DNA of 64,000 nucleotides, taken from assembly GCA_022605955.1 (NCBI GenBank), contig JAKCOZ010000103.1, forward strand, positions 312,501 to 376,500, read 5' to 3'. Each line of letters starts with the position of its first letter. Within the stretch, counting starts at the first letter, position 1. This stretch comes from Rallus limicola (lineage: Eukaryota > Chordata > Aves > Gruiformes > Rallidae). A model generated the notes under the pieces. The model worked only from the letters and a program-made list of their open reading frames with translations, was not told the origin of the DNA and did no database searches. Positions 51,401 to 64,000 of this stretch are shown piece by piece. The position numbers and the translations under genes were made by a program.

Positions 51401-54235
51401 GGGCTCCGGGGTTGTATTTACAGCTCAGCTCATCAGCGAGAGCAGAACAACACCCCCCCCCCCCCCCCTCCCCCAGCCCTCCCCATCCAACCCCACGGCC
51501 GCCGCTCCCTCCTCCCACCCATCCACCGTGACTCAGTTTCCCCCACTTGGGCGAACAACAACGCAGAGGTCTGGCCCCACTCTGCCCCTGCATGGGGAAG
51601 GGGAGGGGGGGTGTGGGGTGGATGTATCCCCACCACCACACACACACACACACACACTCCTCCTTCCCCAAATACTCCCTTCCCAGCTCCCCAAATGGAT
51701 TTATTTGCTCCCCCACACGGACCCCCCCCCTCACCCCCCCCCCCCCCCCCATCCTTTCCCCAGCCACATCCTTCACTCGGTGCCCCCCCCCGCCCCCTCC
51801 TCAGCACGGCTGCTGGAGCTCCTGGCAGATGCCGGGTGCCGATCCAGGAGGTTGGAGGCATCAGCAGATAATGACCCCGTGGCCGGGTGCCAGCGGATCC
51901 GCTCCCCCCCCCCCTCCCTCCCCCCCGCCCGTCAAGAGGAGCCGGGCAGCACCGGGAATTGCCGGTGTCTGGCTGGAGGAGAGTCAGGGGCGACCGGCTC
52001 CTCTCACCATCTGCTGCTGACACCTTCTGGGTAATTAATGCCTGGGAAGAATTAAAGGAGGGGGGGGATGGGGGGAGCCGCTCTCCGCAGCTGGTGAGGG
52101 GCTCCGGGGCTGCATCTGGGGCCTGAACCTCCCCCCCCTCCCAAGGTAACCGAGGCGCATCCTGGGCTTGACCTTAACCATGAACCTGCTGCCTGGGGCG
52201 GTGCTGTGCTGGCCCTGCAGCCCCCATGGTGGGAGCTGGGGGACCCAGGCGGGCGCTGTGCTGTTCCCCAGGACACCCCCCCGCCGGCTCCACCAGCCTC
52301 CTCTCCCCCCCACCCCCCCCCATCCAGCGTGGCTGGTCCCAGCTGCCATCACCCAGCCCTTCCAAGCGCCACGGCAGCGAACCAGAGCTGGGAGCTGGCC
52401 CTGCTGCACCCTCTCCAGCTGCAAAGATGAGCTGGAAGGAGGCAACAAGCACGGGAAGGTGTTGGGTGAGGGGGGAGGGTGAGGTGGGGAGGGGGGGGGG
52501 GACAGATCCTGCATCCCCATCCCATGGCAGGGGCCAGGTTGAGGGGAGGCGAGGGGATGTGGGGGTGCGATGCTGAGCTCTGCCTGGTACCCGGAGAGCC
52601 TTGTGCAGCCCCCACCCCTCCCCTCCTCACTCCCCCCCCCCCCCCCATCCCACCCTGGCAAGGCAGGGGCTGCATCCTGCCAGGCCCATCCATCACTGCC
52701 AGCGCTGCGGGCGCCAGGCTCCAGTGCCAGGTGGAAGCGCTGACGTACCTGCCCTGGGCCCTGCTGCAGCTCGGGGATGACACGTCCAAAACTGACCCAG
52801 CACCCTCCAGGCACACCCAGACACCCCCCTCAACACCCCCCCCCACACACACACACCTCACAGGAGGCTCAGGACCACATCCCCTTCACACGCTCTGTTT
52901 GGGGGGACCCCTTTGTGTTGTACCCCACCCCCACCCCCCTAAATGATGTTGATGGGGATGGGGATGAACCCCAAACACCCCCCCCCCCCCGCTCTGTGAA
53001 CTGAAATGCTGGGGGGAGAGCGCAGGAGCCCTGTCCATCCATCTGTCTGTCTATCCGTGCTTCCCCCCCCCCCCCCCCTCCCGGATACAAAAAGCACCCA
53101 GGGGTGCTGCATGCAGGAACCCACCCCACCCCCAGCGTGGCTCCTGCTCCAGCCCTGGGTCCCCATTCCCTGCTGGAGCCGGACACTGAGCCAGGGATCC
53201 AGATGCTGGGCACTGGCTCCTCATCCTTTCCAGCTCTACCACCCCACAACCCCCCCCCCCCACACACACACACACCCCCCCCACCCCGAGCCAGCAGCTT
53301 ACGTGCAGCCCAGCTCGCAGCTCACACACCCTGCCCAGGCCACCAGCCCCTGCCAGGCCCCCTGGGTGGTGGGTGCAGACTGGTGGGGAGCTGATGGGGG
53401 GGAGAGGGGAGGGGGGCAGGAATCCCCCCTGACAGTGGGGGGGTGGGGGGGGGCTCAGCCTGGCAGCTTTTGGAGGGTTTATGTTTTATAAGGGTTGTTT
53501 TTTTTTAAAGCACCTTCCAGCCTCAGCTGGAGATTTTTATTGGGGGGGGGGAGTGGGGGGGTGCTGGGAGGTGTGAACTTCAAACCTGGGGCTGCCCGGG
53601 GAGGGGTGGAAGGGAGGGGGGGGGGGGGGGGCTCGCTTCATATTCCCACCCCCCTCGGAGATGCCCCTGGGGCAAGGGGGAGGACACAGAGCAGCACCCT
53701 TCACCCCAGCAGTGCAGCCCCCTCGACGGCTCCGGAGGGATGGGGCGGGTTGGGCAGCACAGGGGTGGGATCTCCTGCCCTTGGTGAGGGGCTGGGGACC
53801 ACCGGACCACCGGCACCACCAGCACCACCCCGTGTACCTGGGAGGATGCTGCCAGAGCCTGGGGATGGTGTGAGGGGGGGAAGCTGGTGAGCAGGGACAC
53901 CCTGGGGTGGCTGAAGGGGGGGGTTTGGGAGGGGGGGGGGGATGAGGAGGAAGAGGAGGCTGGTGAGGGTGCAAGGGGCAGAGGGAGCAGGAGGAATTGG
54001 GGCGATGGGAAGGGGCAGAAGGATGTGGGATGAAGGACAGGGATGTGGGGAGAGAAGGGCAAGGATGGGGCAGGGGCTGTGGGGTGTCCGGGGCGGGAGG
54101 AGAGGGATGCGGAGGGGTTGGGGGAGAACATGGGGTCCCAGAGAGGAGAGGGTGTTACGAGGGGGGGGGGGGACTCACTCCGGGGTGCCGCTTGACGTGG
54201 CGGGAGAACATGGTTCCGAGCAGGGGGCTCTTCAT
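48401..54235 (-). CDS. NDUFA4L2: NDUFA4L2, NDUFA4-like mitochondrial protein
   Basis: A small mitochondrial inner-membrane protein related to the cytochrome-oxidase subunit NDUFA4. In mammals it is induced by HIF-1 in hypoxia and lowers respiratory activity. Coding exons, 5' to 3' on minus: 54235-54179, 50523-50435, 48697-48637 and 48457-48401. They total 87 residues, the human length. Exon 1 encodes [19 protein letters not shown] and exon 2 the single membrane helix ([20 protein letters not shown]). Exon 3 gives [16 protein letters not shown] and exon 4 [18 protein letters not shown]. The frame is intact across all junctions. Start choice follows the paralogue: a second ATG nine codons in (MFSRHVKR) is the alternative. 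The first intron is 3.7 kb. Confidence 0.95.
48886..49362. repeat. 18-bp (GTGTGCAGAGCTCCTGGG)n minisatellite in NDUFA4L2 intron 2
   Basis: About 27 copies with CAGAGC/CAAAGC and CTCCTGGG/CTTGA variants. Because the unit is a multiple of three, long open frames cross it on both strands. They are not genes. Confidence 0.95.
49640..49875. other. Non-repetitive islands in NDUFA4L2 intron 2, possible conserved element
   Basis: Two patches (about 49640-49670 and 49750-49870) with balanced base composition and TAAT/ATTA-type cores, set in G/C-run sequence. No coding potential. Conservation is inferred from composition only. Confidence 0.35.
50560..50780. other. AT-richer island in NDUFA4L2 intron 1
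   Basis: Begins about 40 bp beyond the exon-2 acceptor and its GAGAGAGG tract. It contains AATAAA-like and TATTTATC stretches in otherwise GC-rich DNA. It may be regulatory or a branch-point region, and is non-coding. Confidence 0.35.
51170..52065. other. CpG-rich and conserved-looking blocks in NDUFA4L2 intron 1
   Basis: 51180-51430 is CpG-rich with the palindrome CCGCGG-CCCC-CCGCGG. 51800-52065 is non-repetitive with a CATCTG E-box and ends AATTAATG/AATTAAAG. Either could be an alternative promoter or enhancer. I found no exon. Confidence 0.35.
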
Positions 54236-54239
54236 GGCG

Positions 54240-54400
54240 GGGGCGTGGGGAGGGTCCGGCCGCGGCGTCGGGCGCCCGAGTGCCGGCCGGGGGGGACGGG
54301 GGGGAGTGGGGGATGCGAGGGAGGCGCCTGGGGCTGGGCTGGACTGGGAGGGACGGGGCGGGACGGGGCTCCCGGCCCAGGGACGCTGCAGGCTGGAAGG
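54240..54400 (-). promoter_or_regulatory. NDUFA4L2 proximal promoter / 5' UTR region
   Basis: CpG-containing sequence directly upstream (minus strand) of the start codon. A GCGTG core at 54243-54247 fits the HIF element RCGTG, which would suit a hypoxia-induced gene, but five-base matches are common in such DNA. The region is confined to about 200 bp because a CR1 starts at about 54435. Confidence 0.4.
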
Positions 54401-54434
54401 GTGAGGGGGGGGGGGAGGATGCTGGGAGTGGGGT

Positions 54435-54912
54435 CAGAGAATCCCCAAACTGGGCTGGACTGGGAGGGACCCCAAGGGTCCCAGAGCTCCAACCCCCTGC
54501 CACAGGCAGGGACACCAACCTCCAGGCCTGGAGCTACACAAGGTTGACCCCAGCCAACCTGGCCTTGGACACCCCCAGGGACGGGGCACCCACCCCCTCT
54601 CTGGGCAGCCCCTGCCAGCCCCTCCCCACTCTCTCTGCACAGAACTTCCCCCCAATCTCTCCTCTCCCCCTTCCCTCCTCCAGCTTCACCCCATCCCCCT
54701 TGTCCTGCCAGGCTCTGCCCTTGAACAAGCCCATTCCCCTCCTGTTCCTCTGCTCCCTTCAGGGACTGGCAGGCTGCAATGAGGTCCCCCCACAGCCTTC
54801 TCTTCTCCAGGCTGACCCAGCCCAGCTCCCTCAGCCTCTCTCCAGAGGGGAGCTGCTCCAGCCCCCTGAGCATCTCCGGGGCTCCTCTGACCCCTCTCCA
54901 GCTCTCCCAGAG
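54435..54912 (-). mobile_element. CR1 non-LTR retroposon fragment (3' part), minus orientation
   Basis: Read on the minus strand, this gives the recognisable avian CR1 3' region in order: CTGAGGGAGCTGGGCTGGGT, GCCTGGAGAAGAGAAGGCT, then GGACAAGGGG, GTTGGAGCTCTGGGACC and an AATCCCC-type tail near 54441. It is 5'-truncated, as usual for CR1. No reverse-transcriptase frame remains. CR1 elements are the dominant retroposons of birds, and this is the main evidence that the window is avian. Confidence 0.92.
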
Positions 54913-55559
54913 TGAACCCCTGGGTTAGCACCCACCTTTGGGTTTCGACCCCCCCTCCGGGTCCCAAAAACGCACCCGTGCCTCAGTTTCCCTCTGTGTA
55001 CAAGGGCTCAGCAGCCCCTTCCCTCCACCTGCACCCCCCCTCACAGGTCGCTCCACACCTTCTCCCCCTCCCCCCCCCGGTGAACGATGAGTCGAGTGAT
55101 TTGTTCTGACAACTCAGCCCATGTTTCCCACCCCCCCCTCAGCATCCTCCCCCCCCCCCATTTCTGATAAATGACGCCCCCCCCCATCCCCCGCTCAGCG
55201 CTGCAAATCTCCCTGGCAGGAGCAGCTGCTGCTCTGCAGATGGGAGCTGCTGCTCTGCATCACCGGCACCTCAGCAGCCCGGGGGGGGGGGGGGTGGGGG
55301 GGGATTACCCCCCCCCCAGACCCTTACAGGGAGCTGGTCACACCCTGGTAGTGGGAAAAGCCGGTCTGGAATTGGGGGGGGGCGGAGGGGGGGGGGGATG
55401 GGGGCAGAGCACAGTGATGGGGGGCTCATGGGGTGTGTTTGGGTCCATGGAAGCAGTGGGATGCTGCTGGGCAACAGCTCCGGGGATGCGGAGCAGGGAT
55501 GCTCTGAGGGTGCCCAGCAGTGCTTGGGGGTCTGGGGGGGGGGGGGGGGGCCTGGTCCA

Positions 55560-55975
55560 GGTCTGCTTTGGAGCACCCCAACTTCAGAGCACCCCACTTC
55601 AGAGCACCCCAATCTGGGGCACCCCCCACTTTGGGGCACCCCACTTCAGAGCATCCCACTTCGGAGTACACCTGCACACATGTCCCCATGGGGCACACAC
55701 GTGTGAGCTACACGCTTGCACACGCAAACACACACGTGTGCAGCACATGGACACACGCGTGTGCACACAGGAGAGGCCCCACACACACCTGTGCACATGG
55801 ATACCTGCACACATGGGTCAGTGGGGCACACACGTGTGAGGTACACGCTTGCACATGTGTGTGCACACAGGAGCACCCCCACACACACGTGTGCACACAG
55901 CTACCTGCCCACATGTCCCTATGGGGCACACACGTGTGAGCTACACGCTTGCACACGCGTGTGCACACTCACACT
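55560..55975. repeat. GAGCACCCCA repeats followed by ACACGTGTG-type minisatellite
   Basis: 55560-55660 has several CAGAGCACCCCACTTC-like units. 55665-55975 has about 130-bp blocks with GGGGCACACACGTGTGA and CTACACGCTTGCACACG, repeated two to three times. Confidence 0.85.
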
Positions 55976-56454
55976 GCGCTGGTGCAGCCCCTGGCTCCGT
56001 ACAGGGGGTTCCAGGGAGCCACCCCCTCAGCATGGGGGGAGCTCAGAAGACAAATTGGGTCTGGGGGCAGCAGGGGGGGGGGGTGGTGTGTGTGTGTCTG
56101 TGGGGAGGGGGGGGGGTGTGATTTCACAGCCCCTCCCCAAAACGTTGCTCAAGCTGAAGGAGCAGCAGGGCTGCTGGCGAGGGGAATTCATCATCCTGAA
56201 TTGGGTGCCCCCCCCCCCCCATTCCCCCCCCCAGCCCCCCCCCCCTTTTCCCTGCCGTGATGAAGTGCTTCATTACCAGGAGCTGCTGCAGCGCAGGCTC
56301 CAGGGGCTGGACCTGAGCACCCCCCCTTCCTAACGGCTCCCAGCCCAGCCCCACCCTGTCCCTACACACCCCCCCTCCAACCCCCCCACCACCTCCACAC
56401 CCCCCTCCCCATTAAACAACCCACTGCCCCATAGCTCCCAGCACCCCTCCTTCC

Positions 56455-57140
56455 AGGACCTCCTCAATGGGGGTGCCCCCCACCTCAATAGGGATGCCCC
56501 CACCTCAATGAGTGTGGCCCCCCTCCTCAATAGGGGTGCCCCCACCTCAATAGGGATGCCCCCCCACTCAATAAGGATGCCCCCACCTAAATGGGTGTGC
56601 CCCCCCTCCTCAATAGGGGTGCCCCCCTCCTCAATGACTGTGCCCCCCTCCTCAATAAGGACGCCTCCACCTCAATGAGTGTGCCCCCCTCCTCAATGGG
56701 TGTGCCCCCCTCCTCAATAAGAATGCCCCCCACCTCAATGAGTGTGCCCCCCCTCCTCAATAAGGATGCCCCCACCTCAATGAGTGTGCCCCCCTCCTCA
56801 ATGGGTGTGCCCCCCTCCTCAATAAGAATGCCCCCCCACCTCAATGAGTGTGCCCCCCTCCTCAATAAGAATGCCCCCCTCCTCAGTGAGTGTGCCCCCC
56901 TCCTCAATGGGTGTGCCCCCCTCCTCAATAAGGATGACCCCCACCTCAATGAGTGTGCCCCCCTCCTCAATAAGAATGCCCCCCTCCTCAGTGAGTGTGC
57001 CCCCCTCCTCAATGGGTGTGCCCCCCACCTCAATAAGGATGACCCCCTCCTCAGTGAGTGTGCCCCCCTCCTCAATAAGGATGCCCCCCACCTCAATAAG
57101 GATGCCCCTACCTCAATAGGGTGCCCCCCACCTCAACAGG
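56455..57140. repeat. 21-bp minisatellite (TGCCCCCCTCCTCAATAAGGA)n
   Basis: About 30 copies. The unit equals seven codons, so open frames of 170-190 codons run on both strands. Higher-order blocks of several units recur (for example 56640-56760 resembles 56760-56880). Confidence 0.95.
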
Positions 57141-57234
57141 AGCCTTCCAGTCCCCACAGCTGAGGCCCACTGGTTGTGCTTCCCCCAGCACACATCTCCC
57201 CCCACCCCAAAAACCTCCCTGAGAGGGTGACCCA

Positions 57235-57420
57235 GAGCCGCCCCGTGCTGCTAACGAGGCCGTAGCCTCGTTAAGGCCCTGCTCATGCCCCGTGCTGTAA
57301 ATCTCCCCGGCGCTCGGCGGGGCGAGATGGGAGCCATCATAAAAGATTCATCCCAACTAAAGCAAACAAACAATAAACAAACAGCCAGTAATTAACCGCT
57401 GGATTAACGAGCTCCATGGC
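57235..57420. other. AT-richer island with TAAT motifs and a short palindrome
   Basis: Contains AACGAGGC-CGTA-GCCTCGTT (57253-57272), AAACAAACAATAAACAAACA-like A-rich sequence, and AATTAAC and ATTAACG motifs. It resembles a conserved enhancer-type element flanked by unrelated arrays. No coding potential. Confidence 0.4.
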
Positions 57421-57499
57421 ATGGGCCCCACTGAGCCACGGCGCAGGAGGAGCCCCAGCCTGGGGACAAGGGGATGGATCCTGGGGGGGACACGTCCTT

Positions 57500-57998
57500 G
57501 GGGATGGAGGGACCCATCACCTGGGTACCAGGATGCTGAGGGAAGGGGGGATGCTCTCCCCCCCTCCCCCCCCCAACACTTTGGGGATGGAGGGACCCAT
57601 CACTTGGGTACCAGGGCACAGAGGGAAGGGGAGATGTGTCCCCCCTCCCCCCCCAACACTTTGGGGAAGGAGGGACCCATCACTTGGGTACCAGGATGCT
57701 CCACCCACACCTGACTCTGGGTCGCGACAGGTCACGATAGCACCGACACACGATGCCCTTCATGGTGCTGCCCAACCCCTGGGGGGGGGGGGGTCACTCC
57801 TCCCCCCCTTCCCTTGGTGTTGCCCGATCGAGGGGTCCCTCCATCCCCAAGGTGTTGGGGGGGGGGGCATCCCCCCTTCCCTCAGCATCCTGGTACCCAA
57901 GTGATGGGGTGATGGGTCCCTCCATCCCCAAGGTGGGGGGGGGGGGGGGGGGGGGGGCGTATCCCCCCTTCCCTCTCTGTCCTGGTACCCAAGTGATG
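57500..57998. repeat. About 80-bp repeats present in direct and inverted orientation, abutting gap
   Basis: Three direct copies (about 57500-57700) carry GATGGAGGGACCCATCAC and TGGGTACCAGG. At least two inverted copies (about 57825-57998) read GGTCCCTCCATCCCC and CCTGGTACCCAAGTGATG. The last inverted copy runs straight into the N gap. Confidence 0.92.
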
Positions 57999-58098
57999 NN
58001 NNNNNNNNNNNNNNNNNNNNNNNNNNNNNNNNNNNNNNNNNNNNNNNNNNNNNNNNNNNNNNNNNNNNNNNNNNNNNNNNNNNNNNNNNNNNNNNNNN
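57999..58098. other. Assembly gap of 100 N
   Basis: Placeholder gap of unknown true length. It directly follows the inverted 80-bp repeats, whose palindromic structure may explain the failed assembly. Confidence 0.98.
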
Positions 58099-59615
58099 AA
58101 TGAGGCGGAAAATTGCCATAGCTCGGCAGCCAGAGAGCCGGGGGGGGGCACAGGGAGCCCCCCCAGCCCTCCCCCTCACCCCCCCCCCCAATTCCATCTG
58201 GTGCTTGAGCTACAGAGGGGGAGGAGCATCCCAAAGTGAGGAGCCCCCCCCCCCGGGGATGGGGGACCCGGCACCGCCCCCCCCCCCCCCCCCAGGCTCC
58301 TCTGTGGTGTCTGGAGAGGTTCACCTGGAGGCGGGGGGGGGAGAAAGGAGAGAGGGGGGTGTCGGGATCAGCCAGCCCAGCTCGCTCGCAGCAGCACCCC
58401 CCCCCCTGCCCCCTCCCGCCCCCCCCGGGGTGAGGGGACCCGGGATGGGTGATCCCCGCCCTTCCCCGCCACCCGCAGCCCCAGCGCGGGGTGTCATGTC
58501 CCCCCCCCCCCCCCGGGCAAAGAGGGTGGGAGCCAGAGCCCCCCCCGTGTGTCCCCCGGGAGCCAGAGCCCCCCCCGTGTCGTGTGTCCACCCCCCCCTT
58601 GTGTGTCCCCCCCCCGTGTGTTCCCCGGGAGCCAGAGCACCCCCCGTTTGTTCCCCCCCCGTGTGTGTGTGTCCCCCGTGTCCCCCCCGTGTCCCCCCAG
58701 GAAGCAGAGACCCCCCCTCTGTGTGTCCCCCCCTTCCCGAGCCGAGGGGGGGGGGGGGAGGGGGCAGCCCGGGGTGGGGAGGGAGGGGGGGGGGGCAGGG
58801 GAACCGCGGCGGCCCCGGGGTGGGGGGTGGGTTTTGGGGGGGGGGGGTGGTGTCTGCGCCCTTGACCCCCCCGGCCCCTCAGCAGCGGGTGGCGGGGACT
58901 CGGCGCTGCCCCCGCCGCCCGCCAGGCGGCGCCAGGGTTCCCCGCAGCGTGATTTGCATCTCATTTGCATACGGACACGCCCCCTCTCTCCCCTCTTCCC
59001 CCCCCCGCAGCAGCGCCCCCGCCTGGCCCGGAGGTACCGGGACAGCCCCGGCCCGGCCCCGGGGGGGAGGAGCAAGGGGGGGGCGGGTTCGGGGTCCCCC
59101 TCTCCCCACCCCCATCCCCCCGCCCCCCCCCCCCCGCGGTTACCGGCAACGTCACGGGCCGCCCCCGAGCCCTGCACCCGGGGCTGGACAGGTTAACCCC
59201 CCCCCCCAGGGCCGGGCCAGGTGCCCCCCACCCCCCCGGGCCGGCCAGGTGCCCCCCCCATCTCCCTCCCCCCCCCGGGCCGGCCAGGTGCCCCCCCCAT
59301 CCTCTCCCCCCACCCCGGGCCGGCCAGGTGCCCCCCCATCCCCCCACCCCCCCAGGGCTGGCGCTCCCCGGCCGCCCCCCGCGCCCCCCCCCCCCCCTCC
59401 CCCGCTGCCCCCCCCATCCCAGCAGCTGTCCCGCCGCCTTCCAAGGTCCCGTCCTGTCCCCGGCCCCGTCACCTGTCGCCCGCGGCCCCAATTCGGGCCC
59501 TGCCGGGCTCCCCGCCAGCGCGGGGCGGCCCCGGACCCCCCCAGCAGTCCCCAGTGCAGCCCCCCCCCTCTTCCCCCCCCCCCCCCTCAATCCAGACCAG
59601 GCAGAGCTCGGGGGG
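58099..59615. other. NDUFA4L2-STAC3 interval, second part: G/C-run and CpG-rich block, no gene
   Basis: Extremely C/G-rich, with short arrays (GAGCCAGAGCCCCCCCCGTG near 58525-58640; GGGCCGGCCAGGTGCCCCCC at 59210-59345) and one patch of mixed composition at 58930-58975. The 674-codon open frame crossing it is proline-rich low-complexity translation and I do not call it. Confidence 0.6.
58952..58970. promoter_or_regulatory. Two octamer motifs (ATTTGCAT) 11 bp apart
   Basis: ATTTGCAT at 58952-58959 and 58963-58970, exact POU/Oct octamers spaced about one helical turn, in an otherwise C/G-only neighbourhood. No adjacent gene start is identified on either strand, so the target is unknown. Confidence 0.5.
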
Positions 59616-59628
59616 GGGGGGCAGACGT

Positions 59629-59634
59629 GTATTG
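59629..59634 (-). terminator. Candidate STAC3 polyadenylation signal (AATACA variant, minus strand)
   Basis: TGTATT on + reads AATACA on -, a known weaker variant, about 440 bp past the STAC3 stop. No AATAAA lies nearer. Confidence 0.35.
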
Positions 59635-60069
59635 CCAGAACGGGGGTTACACAGCCCAGGGCACCCAGACAAGACCCCCCCCCCCCCCCCCGACCCCCCG
59701 GAGGCACCCCAGGCACGGGGGGGCTGGGTGGCTCCAGAGCCAGCGGGGGGGGGGGGGGGTGTGCCCCTTCCTCACCCCCACTGTCTCTGCAGACACCCCC
59801 CCCCCACAGGGGAAGCAGCTCGAGCAGCACCCCCGACACCCCCACCCTGGGCAGAGACGGTCCCCAGCAGGACCCCCCCCCACCGGGAAAGGTGAGGGGG
59901 GGGGGGGGAGTGTGAGGAGGCGGGGGGGGGGGGGGGGGATGTCACCATCCCCAGCTCCAGCAGCTGGCTGCAGCCAGGGTCCATCTGTCCCCAGCCTGGG
60001 ATGGGGGGGGGGGGGGATGGGGGGTGTGGGGGTGTGGGGGTGTGGGGGGGGCCTGGCTGTGCCCCCCCC

Positions 60070-63855
<3,786 letters not shown>

Positions 63856-64000
63856 GCTGTGCAGGGAGAGGAGGAAGAAGAGCTCTCAGGCATCACATCA
63901 GCTGGGCTGTTCCTGCTGCGGGTGCCCAGAGCTTCCTGGATGGGAAGATGCATCTCCCACCTCTCCACCTCCTCCCCCTCCTGCCCCAGCAAGGACCAGC
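63856..64000 (-). other. STAC3 5' intron (beginning of), no exon seen
   Basis: Pyrimidine-rich on the minus strand just upstream of the ATG exon, consistent with intron 1 of STAC3. The upstream exon and promoter are outside the window. Confidence 0.6.

Larger units (their letters stand above)
54913..57998. other. NDUFA4L2-STAC3 interval, first part: arrays, no gene
   Basis: No coding exon was recognised. Content is the tandem and inverted arrays listed separately, plus a non-repetitive AT-richer island at about 57235-57420. Confidence 0.65.

Overview
This is vertebrate nuclear DNA, almost certainly avian. The genes have many short exons separated by GT-AG introns. The sequence is very GC-rich with long G/C runs and dozens of short-unit tandem arrays, as expected of a bird microchromosome. 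An avian-type CR1 retroposon lies at about 54435-54910. I cannot name the species. No prokaryotic, phage or CRISPR content is present.

The window holds five genes in the order and orientation of human 12q13: LRP1 (+), NXPH4 (+), SHMT2 (+), NDUFA4L2 (-) and STAC3 (-). Positions 1-29592 carry the 3' two-thirds of LRP1: 62 complete exons plus the first two bases of a 63rd. A 100-N assembly gap (29593-29692) then removes the membrane-spanning and cytoplasmic exons. Positions 29693-38435 are intergenic DNA or NXPH4 upstream/intron sequence, with minisatellites and several AT-richer islands that look like conserved non-coding elements. NXPH4 (38436-39206, main exon) is followed by its 3' UTR to about 40250. 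SHMT2 (40578-46759, 12 coding exons) begins in a CpG island. Its first intron carries a dyad of two ATF4-type elements and an E-box. SHMT2 and NDUFA4L2 are convergent, with polyA signals at 47147 and 48266. NDUFA4L2 has four coding exons (54235 down to 48401) and a 3.7-kb first intron. Positions 54240-60069 hold the CR1, several arrays, a second 100-N gap (57999-58098) with inverted repeats beside it, and a GC-rich block with paired octamer motifs. STAC3 (63855 down to 60070) is complete in 11 coding exons.

The genes are not a pathway. LRP1 is a giant endocytic receptor, NXPH4 a secreted neurexin ligand, SHMT2 a mitochondrial one-carbon enzyme, NDUFA4L2 a hypoxia-linked mitochondrial protein and STAC3 a muscle excitation-contraction coupling adaptor. 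They share ancestral synteny.

The strongest anomalies are nine single-base frame-breaking indels (seven in LRP1, two in SHMT2), nearly all in C or G runs and best explained as consensus errors. Others are the lost LRP1 tail, the SHMT2 intron-1 dyad, and a perfect 20-bp hairpin with a poly-G loop in an LRP1 intron. I found no convincing undescribed gene system. The many long open frames in low-complexity DNA are repeat artefacts.
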